64,000 nucleotides of DNA from Nitrogeniibacter mangrovi. Its GTDB lineage: Bacteria > Pseudomonadota > Gammaproteobacteria > Burkholderiales > Rhodocyclaceae. The notes below the pieces were generated by a model. It did no database searches and was not told the DNA's origin. It saw only the letters and a list, made by a program, of their open reading frames with translations. Where the stretch lies: the NCBI RefSeq assembly GCF_010983895.1, contig NZ_CP048836.1, forward strand, positions 2,604,001 to 2,668,000, read 5' to 3'. Below, in pieces: positions 1 to 8,479 of this stretch (position 1 is the stretch's first letter; each line of letters starts with the position of its first letter). Made by a program: the position numbers and the translations under genes.

Positions 1-1
1 C

Positions 2-424
2 CGCACCGCGGAGGACATTGCCCGCTTCATCGCGGGCGAGCACCCGATCCAGGCCCCCCGCCAGCTCGACGTCACCGACGCCTGGGCCTGTCTGGGCAAG
101 CTGTGCGCCCACTTCGCCATGCCGCGGGTGATGGGCATCCAGCCCGTGCGCGTCTCCGGGCCGCTGGCCACCCTGCTCATTCCCGCCTACCGACTCGCGC
201 CCATCAACGCCTGTTTCGACCGGGTCACACCAGGCCAGCTGGCCGAGGCCATCGCCCAGCTGGCCACCGAACCGCCGCCCGACGGGCGCGACTGGGCGCG
301 CGACACCCGCGGCCTGGCGCTGCTGTTCCTGCGCCTCAAGCAGTTCTACCGCGACTGCGCGGCCGACGGCTGCGACATCCTCTTCGTCAAGGACAAGGGC
401 GCCCCGGGCTGCCCGCACGACTAG
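2..424 (+). CDS. Hypothetical protein, C-terminal fragment
   Basis: The reading frame is open from the first bases of the window and ends at TAG 422-424, so the 5' part of the gene lies outside. The visible 140 residues look soluble, with no membrane segment or signal. They contain helical, Ala-rich stretches and a short Cys-containing tail ending in a GCPHD motif. I do not recognise the family. The frame has the strong third-position GC bias of the neighbouring real genes, which supports coding. No downstream partner shares its transcription closely; about 210 bases separate it from the EF-hand gene. Confidence 0.6.
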   Translation, partial: RTAEDIARFIAGEHPIQAPRQLDVTDAWACLGKLCAHFAMPRVMGIQPVRVSGPLATLLIPAYRLAPINACFDRVTPGQLAEAIAQLATEPPPDGRDWARDTRGLALLFLRLKQFYRDCAADGCDILFVKDKGAPGCPHD

Positions 425-549
425 GGCCTTTTCATCATCGCGCTCGCGGCGGCTCCGGCTCACGAGCACATCACACACCCGCCGCCCGTCGGTCGCCGGC
501 CGCCACCGGAAAACCTTTGATCTGCCGCAATAACCGCGACACTCGGCGC

Positions 550-563
550 GCGAAAATATTCGC
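550..563. promoter_or_regulatory. AT-centred palindrome upstream of EF-hand gene
   Basis: The bases GCGAA-AATA-TTCGC form a perfect 5-bp inverted repeat around an AT-rich centre in otherwise GC-rich DNA. It lies 72 bases before the start of the EF-hand gene. It could be an operator or part of the promoter; nothing in the sequence names a regulator. Confidence 0.3.
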
Positions 564-635
564 ACGTGCTGATGTTGCCGCACCGGCTCACCCTGAGCGG
601 ATGCCATCGGCCGGACCTGTTTGCGGAGGTTCACC

Positions 636-1379
636 ATGCTTCCCCTGAAATATGCGCGCCTGGCGACCGCAGCGGTCGCCGTCCTCGGCGTCTCGTTCGC
701 GGTCTCCACTCACGCCCAGACGCCCCCGCCGCCACCGCAGGGCCCCGAACCCTTCAGCGCCTTCGATCGCAACGGCGACGGCGTGGTCACCCCCGAGGAG
801 TTCACCGCCCACCGCGAGGCGCGCCAGGCACAGCGCGCCGAGGCGGGCCGGCCCATGCGCCAGGCCGGACGCGGCCCGGAATTTTCCGATTTCGATCGCA
901 ACGGCGATGGCCGCATCACCCCGGACGAGTTGTCCGCCGGCCAGCGCCGCGGCCCGATGCCGGGTGCCGGCGGCGGCCGGGGCCCCGGAAACGGGATGGG
1001 CCCCGGAAACGGGATGGGGCCCGGGAACGGACCGCGACCCGGGCCGGGCATGGGACCGGGCGCAGGCCCCGGACGGGGTCCCGGCGCAGGGATGGGCTCC
1101 GGCCAGGGCCCGGGTGCGCCCCGGGGCACGGCCATGCGCCGGAACATGCCGGCCTTCTCGGATTTCGATCTGAACGGTGACGGCCGCATCGACCCGCAGG
1201 AACTGCAGCAGGCGCGGCAGGCACGCATCACCGAGCGCGCCCAGGAAGGCCGCCAGATGCGGGGGCTTCAGGATGGCATGCCCGCCTTCGGCGACATGGA
1301 CAGCGACGGGGACGGCGGCATCAGCGCCGAGGAGTTCGGCCGCCATCAGGCGGCGCAGCCACCGCGCGAGGGGCGTTGA
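636..1379 (+). CDS. Secreted EF-hand calcium-binding protein with Gly-Pro linker
   Basis: The protein is about 247 residues. An N-terminal signal peptide runs from MLPLKYARL to a cleavage site near THA-QT, placing it in the periplasm or outside the cell. At least four EF-hand-like loops are visible: DRNGDGVVTPEE, DRNGDGRITPDE, DLNGDGRIDPQE and DSDGDGGISAEE, each with the expected Asp/Asn/Glu ligands. The second and third are separated by a long Gly-Pro-Met-Asn rich linker. Ca2+ binding follows from the motif; the biological role is unknown. The ATG at 636 is preceded by GGAGG with a 6-base gap, so it is preferred to the in-frame TTG at 621. Confidence 0.8.
   Translation: MLPLKYARLATAAVAVLGVSFAVSTHAQTPPPPPQGPEPFSAFDRNGDGVVTPEEFTAHREARQAQRAEAGRPMRQAGRGPEFSDFDRNGDGRITPDELSAGQRRGPMPGAGGGRGPGNGMGPGNGMGPGNGPRPGPGMGPGAGPGRGPGAGMGSGQGPGAPRGTAMRRNMPAFSDFDLNGDGRIDPQELQQARQARITERAQEGRQMRGLQDGMPAFGDMDSDGDGGISAEEFGRHQAAQPPREGR
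981..1034 (+). repeat. 18-bp tandem repeat inside EF-hand gene
   Basis: An 18-bp unit (GGCCCCGGAAACGGGATG) is present twice exactly at 981-998 and 999-1016 and a third time in altered form. It encodes repeats of GPGNGM in the flexible linker. Such a repeat can change copy number by slippage and so alter linker length. Confidence 0.75.
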
Positions 1380-1400
1380 GCACCCTCGACGCGCCGAGGC

Positions 1401-2156
1401 TCAGGCCGTCAACGCCTGCCAGATCAGCCGCAGCGCCAGCGCGCTGAGCACGAGATTGAACAGCAGCCGGAAGTGATGGTCCGGCAGGCGCCTGAGCACA
1501 TGCAGGCCGAACCAGGTGCCCACCGCGCCACTGGCGACCATGGCGGCCCACAGGGGCATCCACGGCCACAGGTCGAATCCGGCGTGGGAGAACACCGAGA
1601 TCTTGAGCACGTTCTGCATCGACATGGCCGCCGCGAAGGTGGCCACGGTGCGGAAACGGTCCGCATGGATCTGCTTGATGAAGGCCGCCACCAGCGGCCC
1701 GGTCGCACCGGCGAACAGGGTCATGAAGGTGGTCACCGCGCCGGCGACGGCCACCCCGACCGGCCCCAGCACCAGCCTGGGCAGATTGGGCCCCCAGCAC
1801 AGGTAGAGCACGAAACCGGCGATGCTCAGGTACAGCACCGCCGGCGGCAGGCGCACCAGCACGAAGGAGCCGAGCAGCGCACCGAGCACGGCGCCCGGCA
1901 GGAAGGCACCCAGGGTGCGCCAGTCGATATGGCGCCAGGCCATGAGCGCCCGCCCGCCGTTGGAACCCAGCTGCACCACCCCGTGGATCGGGATGATCAC
2001 CGCCGGCGGCAGCACCTGCGCCAGGATCGCCAGCAGCATCACGCCGCCCCCCGCGCCGAGGCAGGCGGTCAGCAAGGAGGTGAAGGCAGCACACGCGATC
2101 AGCAGCGAATAGACCGGTAGCGACAGGTCACCGGGCAGCACCAGCAGGTCGGGCAT
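1401..2156 (-). CDS. TauE/SafE family membrane transporter
   Basis: The protein has about 251 residues and roughly eight hydrophobic segments, in the two-repeat pattern of the sulfite exporter TauE/SafE family (DUF81). A Gly-rich first repeat reads TACLGAGGGVMLL, and the second repeat contains FAGATGPLVAAFI. Family members move sulfur compounds or other small organic anions across the inner membrane; the substrate here cannot be told. I chose the ATG at 2156 (MPDLLVLPGD) because the region before it looks non-coding. The gene stands alone, convergent with the EF-hand gene and divergent from opgD. Confidence 0.8.
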   Translation of the reverse strand: MPDLLVLPGDLSLPVYSLLIACAAFTSLLTACLGAGGGVMLLAILAQVLPPAVIIPIHGVVQLGSNGGRALMAWRHIDWRTLGAFLPGAVLGALLGSFVLVRLPPAVLYLSIAGFVLYLCWGPNLPRLVLGPVGVAVAGAVTTFMTLFAGATGPLVAAFIKQIHADRFRTVATFAAAMSMQNVLKISVFSHAGFDLWPWMPLWAAMVASGAVGTWFGLHVLRRLPDHHFRLLFNLVLSALALRLIWQALTA

Positions 2157-2338
2157 GAGGGAGTTCCGGAACGGACGGCAGGCCGCTATGCTAGCAAGCA
2201 CGACCCGCGACGGGATACATCTGCTCGCAAATCGCCCGCGCCGGGGCCTGCACTCGGCGTAAGATGCCGAACCTTGTGGTGCGCCGCTCGCCTGCGACGC
2301 GCACGCGCCCGACCTGACCCGTGTTTTCAGCGCTGACC

Positions 2339-3904
2339 ATGGAACGACGCGACTTTCTCAAAGCCTCCGCCGCCCTCGCGGCCCTCGGCCTGCCGGCCGT
2401 CTCCCCGCTCACCCATGCCGCCGAACTCAAGAAGGTGGGTGAAAGCCAGCCCTTCGACTATGCCTGGCTCAAGGGCAAGGCCCGCACCCTGGCGACCGGC
2501 CCCTACACGCCCCCGCCGCAGGTGACCCAGCCGGCGCTCAAGGCGCTGACCTTCGACACCTTCCAGGCGTTGCGCTTCAAGCCCGAGCACGGCCTGTGGG
2601 CGGGCGAGGCGCGCGGCATGGAGGTGCGCTTCTTCCACCCCGGCTACATCTTCCCCACCCCGGTGCACATGTTCGAGGTGGTCGACGGCCAGGCGCGGCA
2701 GCTGGCCTACGATCCGGCCATGTTCGAATACGAGGGCACCGGTGTGGACGGGCGCAAGCTGCCCCGGGATCTGGGCTTTGCCGGCTTCAAGCTGCTCAAC
2801 TTCACCGACCCGACCCGCGACATCGCCGCCTTCCTGGGTGCCAGCTACTTCCGCGCCGTGGGGGGCGAGATGCAGTTCGGCCTGTCGGCGCGGGGGCTGG
2901 CCATCGACACCGGCATGCCACGGCCCGAGGAATTTCCGCTGTTCACCGCGTTCTGGTTCGAGCGCCCGCCGACCCATGCCGAGTCCATGACGGTGTATGC
3001 CCTGCTCGAGTCGCCCAGCGTGGCCGGCGCCTATCGCTTCATCATCGAACCGGGCCCCACCCTGCGCATGGACGTGGACGCCGCCCTGTACCCGCGCAAG
3101 ACCATCGAGCGCCTGGGCATCGCGCCGCTCACGAGCATGTACCAGACCGGCGAGAACGATAAACGCATGGCGAACGACTGGCGCCCGGAAATCCACGATT
3201 CCGACGGTCTGGCCATGTGGACCGGGAACGGCGAATGGATCTGGCGCCCGCTGACCAACCCCGCGACCCTGCGCTTCAACGCCTACGCGGACGAAAACCC
3301 GCGCGGTTTCGGCCTCATGCAGCGCGACCGCAACTTCGACCACTACCAGGACGACGGCGTGTTCTACGAGCGCCGCCCGAGCCTGTGGGTCGAGCCCAAG
3401 GCCGGCTGGGGCAAGGGCGCGATCGAGCTGGTCGAGATCCCGACCGTGGACGAGACCTTCGACAACATCGTCGCCTTCTGGCATCCGCAGCAGGCGGTCG
3501 AACCCGGTCAGGAGTTGCTGTTCGGCTATCGCCTGCACTGGGGCAGCCGCATGCCGATGGACACCCACAAGGCCCGGGTGGTCGCGACCCGCACCGGCAT
3601 CGGTGGCGTGGTCGGCCAGCCGCGCAAGCACTTCTCCTGGCGCTTCGCCATCGACTTCGCTGGCGGCGAGTTCAACATGCTCGGCGGCGACGTCAAGCCG
3701 GAGATGGCGCTGCAACTGTCCGCCGGCACCGCGGAGCTGACCTCGGTGCGGCCGCTGCACGAGATCCACGGCTACCGCGCCATGTTCGATCTCGTCCCCC
3801 CGGCGGGCAGTACCGAGCCCATCAACCTGCGCCTGTTCCTCAAGGCCGGCGGCCACGCCCTGAGCGAGACCTGGATGTATCAGTACTCGCCACCGGCGGC
3901 GTGA
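2339..3904 (+). CDS. opgD: Periplasmic glucan biosynthesis protein OpgD
   Basis: The protein is 521 residues from the ATG at 2339. It opens with a twin-arginine signal (ERRDFLKAS followed by an Ala-rich hydrophobic stretch ending THA-AE), so a folded protein is exported to the periplasm. The rest is the OpgG/OpgD (MdoG) fold: the N-terminal beta-sandwich catalytic domain with FDTFQALRF, WFERP and EFPLF, and a C-terminal Ig-like domain. The Tat signal favours OpgD over OpgG, which uses the Sec route. It shapes osmoregulated periplasmic glucans. The next gene starts within its stop codon, so the two are probably cotranscribed. Confidence 0.88.
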   Translation: MERRDFLKASAALAALGLPAVSPLTHAAELKKVGESQPFDYAWLKGKARTLATGPYTPPPQVTQPALKALTFDTFQALRFKPEHGLWAGEARGMEVRFFHPGYIFPTPVHMFEVVDGQARQLAYDPAMFEYEGTGVDGRKLPRDLGFAGFKLLNFTDPTRDIAAFLGASYFRAVGGEMQFGLSARGLAIDTGMPRPEEFPLFTAFWFERPPTHAESMTVYALLESPSVAGAYRFIIEPGPTLRMDVDAALYPRKTIERLGIAPLTSMYQTGENDKRMANDWRPEIHDSDGLAMWTGNGEWIWRPLTNPATLRFNAYADENPRGFGLMQRDRNFDHYQDDGVFYERRPSLWVEPKAGWGKGAIELVEIPTVDETFDNIVAFWHPQQAVEPGQELLFGYRLHWGSRMPMDTHKARVVATRTGIGGVVGQPRKHFSWRFAIDFAGGEFNMLGGDVKPEMALQLSAGTAELTSVRPLHEIHGYRAMFDLVPPAGSTEPINLRLFLKAGGHALSETWMYQYSPPAA

Positions 3905-4419
3905 GCACGGTCCGCTCCTTCCCCCCGCTCGCCGCGCCCGACGCCACCCGGCTGATCCTCGGCAGCATGCCGGGCAGGCGTTCGCTGGCCCAGGTGCAGT
4001 ACTACGCCCATCCGCACAACGCGTTCTGGAAGATCATGGGCGATCTGCTCGGCTTCGACCCGCAGACGGCTTACGAAAGGCGGTGCGAGGCCTTGGGCGC
4101 CGCCCGCGTCGCGCTCTGGGACGTGATGGCCACGTGTATCCGTCCCTCGAGCCTCGACGCGGACATCGTCGAGGACAGCATCGTCCCCAACGACCTGGCC
4201 GGATTTCTGACCGGGCACCCGCAGATCGGCGCCATCTACTTCAACGGCGCCAAGGCCGAACACAGCTTCCTGCGCCACGTCCTGCCCGCCCTGAACGACA
4301 CCCAGCGAACGATCCCCCGCCACCGCCTGCCGTCCACCAGCCCGGCGCATGCGGGGATGCGCTTCGAGGACAAGCTCGCCCGCTGGCGCGAGGCGCTGAC
4401 GGCCGGATCCGCCGGATAA
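3901..4419 (+). CDS. DNA-deoxyinosine (hypoxanthine) glycosylase, UDG superfamily
   Basis: The protein is 172 residues from the GTG at 3901, which overlaps the opgD stop by four bases (GTGA). The motifs LILGSMPGRRSL, YYAHPHNAFW, ALWDV, YFNGAKAEHSF and LPSTSPA match the hypoxanthine-DNA glycosylase branch of the uracil-DNA glycosylase superfamily. This branch removes deaminated adenine from DNA during base excision repair. The coupling to opgD looks accidental in function. It converges with the large sensor kinase, and the gap is only 12 bases. Confidence 0.8.
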   Translation: MSTVRSFPPLAAPDATRLILGSMPGRRSLAQVQYYAHPHNAFWKIMGDLLGFDPQTAYERRCEALGAARVALWDVMATCIRPSSLDADIVEDSIVPNDLAGFLTGHPQIGAIYFNGAKAEHSFLRHVLPALNDTQRTIPRHRLPSTSPAHAGMRFEDKLARWREALTAGSAG

Positions 4420-4431
4420 ATTCCACAGCCG

Positions 4432-7400
4432 CTAGGACTCGACCCAGCGCCGGGCGGCGTCCACATCCGGAAACACGCGCACGCGCTCGGCGGATTGAAG
4501 CCCGACCGCCAGATAGGTTGCCACCAGGCGACGCACATCCTCCCGGTCCGGCACGAGCGCCACCTTGTGGGCCCGCTTGCCGAGGGCGGCCGCCGCGTCG
4601 CGGCCGGCAATCTCCTCGACGCCCGCGTCGGTGTAGATCACGCGCTCGGCATCGCTGAAGTCGTGCAGGATGTACCGGACCTCGGTGTAACGCGGATCCG
4701 CCTGGAAGCGGGTGATGAGCGCCGCCAGGTCACGCTCGTGCACGGTGCCGTGGTAGGTCACCACGAGGCCCGCCCCCTCCCATCGGGTCTCGTGGGGCAA
4801 GGATCGGTGCGCATGGCGAAGCCAAGCGAGCACCTTTTCGAACACCGTCTCCGGCGCGAAGGGCTTGGCGATGAAATCGTCCATGCCTGCGGCGAAGCAC
4901 TGCTCACGGTCGTCGTCGAAGGCGTTCGCCGTGATGGCGATGATGGGCAGCCGTTCCCTGCCCGGCAGCGCACGGATGGCCTGGGTCGCGGCCAGACCGT
5001 CCATTTCCGGCATCTGGACGTCCATGAACACCAGGTCGTATGCCGCCTGCTCCACCCGCTCGAGCGCCTGCCGGCCATCGGCCGCGGTCTCGACAGCCAG
5101 GCCGACCTCCTCCAGCAGATGCTGGATCACCCACAGGTTGGTCGGATCGTCCTCGACCACCAGAATGCGCCGGCCGTGGTAGTCCGCGGACAGGATGGCG
5201 TCGGCGGCCTCCATGTCGACACCGGATGGGGCGCGAACCGGGGCACCGACCTTGCCCAGCCGGCAGGTGAGCCAGAAGCGGCTGCCGTGGCCGACACGGC
5301 TGGTCACGCCGACATCGCCACCCATCATCTGGGCGATGCGCTTGGTGATGGCCAGCCCGAGGCCCGTGCCCTGGTACTTGCGGCTGGCGCTGCTGTCGGC
5401 CTGCTCGAAGGCGTCGAAGACCCGGGCCTGCTGCTCGTCGGTCATGCCGATGCCGGTGTCGCTGACCTCGAAGCGCATCAGGCAGTCCTGCTCGGTTTCC
5501 TCGACCACGCGGCAACCGAGGGTGACGCGCCCGTTGTCGGTGAACTTGACCGCATTGCCCAGGAAATTGACGAGGGCCTGCAGCAGTCGGACCTTGTCGC
5601 CGCGAAGCATCACATCGCGATCGCAACCGTCCGAGCCCTGTTCCAGACCTTTGGCGCTGGCCCGGTCGCCGATGATCGCCCACGCCTCCTGGCCAAGGTC
5701 GGCCAGGCGGAAATCCTCTTCGACGAGCTGGACCTTGCCGGCCTCGATCTTGGAGAAGTCGAGAATGTCGTTGATGATCGCCAGCAGGTGCTGGCCCGAG
5801 GCCTCGATATGGCCCACGAAGCGGCGCTGCTTCGCGTCCAGGTCGGTGCGCTGCAACAGGCCGGCCATGCCCAGCACACCGTTCATCGGGGTGCGGATTT
5901 CGTGCGACATGGTCGCGAGGAAGGCGCTTTTCGCCAGGTTGGCGGCTTCCGCCCGCGCGCGCGACAACTGCAGCTCGGTCACGTCGAACAGCCATGCCAG
6001 CACCGCCTGTTCGCCTTCGTAGTCGATACCCACGTACGAGCCCAGGACCCACACGTGCGCGACATCGGGCCGATCGGGCACACGCAGCTCGACGAGCCGG
6101 TTCAGGACGACCTCGCCCTGCCCGACCCGGCGGTCGATCTCGTCGCGCACCTGCGGATCGACGTAATAGCCGCGCGTATCCATGGCCATCGCCTCGGATT
6201 CGCTGCGCCGCACCAGCTCGCCGTACGCCTTGTTCATGAACACGACCCGATCGTCAGCGACGCGAGCGATGCGCACCGCCATCGGCGCGTTGCTCAGGAT
6301 CAGTCGCAGCGTGATGTTGGCGCTCTCGGCGGCGTTTTTCGCGTGCACGACTTCCTCCGTGCGCGCCGCGACCATCTCCTCCAGCTGATTGCGATATCGG
6401 TCCAGTTCTTCCATCTGCCGCTTCCGCTCGGTGATGTCTTCCTGCACCGCCACGTAATGGCTGATTGTCCCGTCCGCCTGCCGCAGCGGCGTGATGTTCG
6501 CCCAGTCGACGTATTCCGTGCCGTCCTTGCGCCGGTTGAACAGCTCGCCCTGCCATGAGCGCCCATCGGCAAGCGTCGCCCACAGGCGCTCGTAGGTGCT
6601 CCGCGGGGTCACGCCGGACTGGAGCAGGCTCGGGGTTCTGCCGATGACCTCCTCGCGCGCGTATCCGGTGTTGAGGATGAAGGCCTCATTGACGTATTCG
6701 ATGCATCCGTCGAGATCCGTGATCAGGATGCTCTCGGGACTCTGCTCGATGGCCAGGGACAGCGCCCGGATGCGTTCCTCGGCGCGCTTGCGCTCGGTGA
6801 TGTCCTGCACGGTGCCGTGCATCTGCACCACGCGCCCGTCGCCACCCCGCACCCCGACGCCGCGCGCCGTCACCCACAGACGGGCGCCATCCGCACGCAC
6901 CACCTCGGCATCGCATTGATAGGGCGTACCGTCCTTCATGCAGGCGTCGATCGCGGCGGACAGATTCGCCCAGCTCTCCGGCGTGAACAGCTGCTTCACC
7001 TCGGGATACGCGGCGGGCGGCAAGGCCGGATCGAGGCCGTACAGGCGATAGATCTCCTCGGACCAGCGGTGGAAGCCGGAGCGCAGATCCCACTGCCAGT
7101 GCCCGAGTCTCGCCAGCCGTTGCGCCTCGCGCAGATTCGCCTCGCTCTGGCGCAATTCGCCCTGCTGCCGGTCGAGATTCCGGACAAGCCGGTTGAAGCT
7201 GGTCTGCAGTGATCGCACCTCCGGATCACCTTCCACCGGCAGCGCCTGCAAAGGCGTCGTTCCGGCCGACATCGCGTCCAGTTGCCGGGTGGTTTTCTCG
7301 AGCGGATCGATCGCCCGGCGCAGCACCAGTATCACGCCCACCAGGGTCATGACCGTGACCAGGATCGCACCGGCCAGGAGCGTGTTGCGCAGCTCGTAGG

Positions 7401-8334
7401 CGGGCTTGAAGAGGACGGTGGTCGGCAGGGCCTGGAGGAAGACCCAGTTCATCGTGTGCATGCGCGCGACCCCGAAGGCTTTTTCGACGCCGCTCGAGGT
7501 CTGGCTGATCGTCGCGCCCTCGAAGCCCCGCCGCAGCAGGTCGCCGATCGGGCTCTGCCCCGGCGGCGGCATGGGCAGCATCACGCGCGCCCGGTCGGTG
7601 CTGGTGACGATGGTGTTGCTGCTCAGGGACACCAGGTAGCGCTCCATGTGCCCCAGCTCGGCCGCGTCCATTTCCGCCCCGAGGAACGACTGCTCGGTCA
7701 GGTCGAGACTGGCCGCCAGGACGGCCAGGACTTCGCCCTGGGCATCGACGACCGGCACGCTGAGCACCACCACCGGGTGCTGCAGCTTGCGCGCCATCAG
7801 CGGCTCGTCGACGACGGGCTGGCGGGTTTGCAGCGCTTGCCGGAAATAGGCCCGGTCGCCGTAGTCGCTGCCCCGCCGCCCGGGCAATACCGGGTAATCC
7901 GCGATGGCCCGTCCGTCCGTGCCGATCAGGAGGAAACCACCGGGCGCGAACTGCTGCTGGAAGCGATAGCGCCCGGCCAGGAAACCTTGCAGATAGGCCG
8001 GATCGTCGAGGCGGCGGTGGTCCAGGATGCCGGCGGTGCTCTGGAGCCGGAGCAGATAGTCCTTGAGACGATAGTCCCGGTCCGCGGCGAGATGCCGCGC
8101 CTGGATGAGGAGCTGAGCCAGCCCTTCGCGTTCAAGCGCGCTCTGCAGTTTCGTCAGCGCGTAGGAGGCGAACACCCAGACACCCGCACTGGTCATGACC
8201 AGGGCGAGCACCGTGATCCGGATTCGCAACGGCCACGATCGAGGGTGAAACACCGACGCGACGCGCAACATGAGCTCCCAACGATTTCGGGCAGGGGACG
8301 TCGACATGGTCGCGAACCCAAAAGAAAAGCGCAT
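4432..8334 (-). CDS. Hybrid sensor histidine kinase with three PAS domains, REC and SpoIIAA-like C-terminus
   Basis: The protein is about 1300 residues. In order it has TM1 (about 38-62), a periplasmic dCache-like sensor (65-320), TM2 (325-347), HAMP, three PAS/PAC domains (about 420-800), a HisKA dimerisation domain with the H-box FLATMSHEIRTPMNG, and a HATPase with N-box LGNAVKFT and G-boxes DTGIGM and GTGLGL. A REC domain follows, with phospho-acceptor Asp in VFMDVQMPEMDG. After the REC domain come about 110 residues resembling SpoIIAA-like/STAS-SEC14 proteins, in place of the usual Hpt domain. The start may instead be the ATG at 8307. It is divergent from the GT39 gene. Confidence 0.85.
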   Translation of the reverse strand: MRFSFGFATMSTSPARNRWELMLRVASVFHPRSWPLRIRITVLALVMTSAGVWVFASYALTKLQSALEREGLAQLLIQARHLAADRDYRLKDYLLRLQSTAGILDHRRLDDPAYLQGFLAGRYRFQQQFAPGGFLLIGTDGRAIADYPVLPGRRGSDYGDRAYFRQALQTRQPVVDEPLMARKLQHPVVVLSVPVVDAQGEVLAVLAASLDLTEQSFLGAEMDAAELGHMERYLVSLSSNTIVTSTDRARVMLPMPPPGQSPIGDLLRRGFEGATISQTSSGVEKAFGVARMHTMNWVFLQALPTTVLFKPAYELRNTLLAGAILVTVMTLVGVILVLRRAIDPLEKTTRQLDAMSAGTTPLQALPVEGDPEVRSLQTSFNRLVRNLDRQQGELRQSEANLREAQRLARLGHWQWDLRSGFHRWSEEIYRLYGLDPALPPAAYPEVKQLFTPESWANLSAAIDACMKDGTPYQCDAEVVRADGARLWVTARGVGVRGGDGRVVQMHGTVQDITERKRAEERIRALSLAIEQSPESILITDLDGCIEYVNEAFILNTGYAREEVIGRTPSLLQSGVTPRSTYERLWATLADGRSWQGELFNRRKDGTEYVDWANITPLRQADGTISHYVAVQEDITERKRQMEELDRYRNQLEEMVAARTEEVVHAKNAAESANITLRLILSNAPMAVRIARVADDRVVFMNKAYGELVRRSESEAMAMDTRGYYVDPQVRDEIDRRVGQGEVVLNRLVELRVPDRPDVAHVWVLGSYVGIDYEGEQAVLAWLFDVTELQLSRARAEAANLAKSAFLATMSHEIRTPMNGVLGMAGLLQRTDLDAKQRRFVGHIEASGQHLLAIINDILDFSKIEAGKVQLVEEDFRLADLGQEAWAIIGDRASAKGLEQGSDGCDRDVMLRGDKVRLLQALVNFLGNAVKFTDNGRVTLGCRVVEETEQDCLMRFEVSDTGIGMTDEQQARVFDAFEQADSSASRKYQGTGLGLAITKRIAQMMGGDVGVTSRVGHGSRFWLTCRLGKVGAPVRAPSGVDMEAADAILSADYHGRRILVVEDDPTNLWVIQHLLEEVGLAVETAADGRQALERVEQAAYDLVFMDVQMPEMDGLAATQAIRALPGRERLPIIAITANAFDDDREQCFAAGMDDFIAKPFAPETVFEKVLAWLRHAHRSLPHETRWEGAGLVVTYHGTVHERDLAALITRFQADPRYTEVRYILHDFSDAERVIYTDAGVEEIAGRDAAAALGKRAHKVALVPDREDVRRLVATYLAVGLQSAERVRVFPDVDAARRWVES

Positions 8335-8418
8335 TGATCAAAGTCACACGCCCCCGGCATGAGCGAGCGCAAAAGTCGCGCATTTCATGAATCCGTGGTC
8401 TCGTCCCGGCGCCGGCAC

Positions 8419-8434
8419 CTAAGCAAGTCCTAAG
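8419..8434 (+). promoter_or_regulatory. PmrA/BqsR-type box upstream of GT39 gene
   Basis: CTAAG at 8419-8423 is repeated at 8430-8434, an exact direct repeat with an 11-bp period; as hexamers this is CCTAAG-N5-CCTAAG. PmrA boxes (CTTAAG-N5-CTTAAG type) and BqsR boxes (TTAAG-N6-TTAAG) share this layout. It ends 45 bases before the GT39 start. Similar repeats precede three other genes of this island. Confidence 0.65.
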
Positions 8435-8479
8435 TGTGGCGCCGCAGACTGCGCCGGTCCCGCGACTGAACGATGATCC

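Noticed and set aside
4495-6558. Long plus-strand open frame opposite the sensor kinase
   Set aside because: It mirrors the codon pattern of the kinase on the other strand and shows no domain, signal or ribosome site.
8335-8360. Possible FNR or CRP site near the sensor kinase start (TTGATCAAAGTCACA)
   Set aside because: The half-site spacing is wrong for both FNR (TTGAT-N4-ATCAA) and CRP (TGTGA-N6-TCACA).
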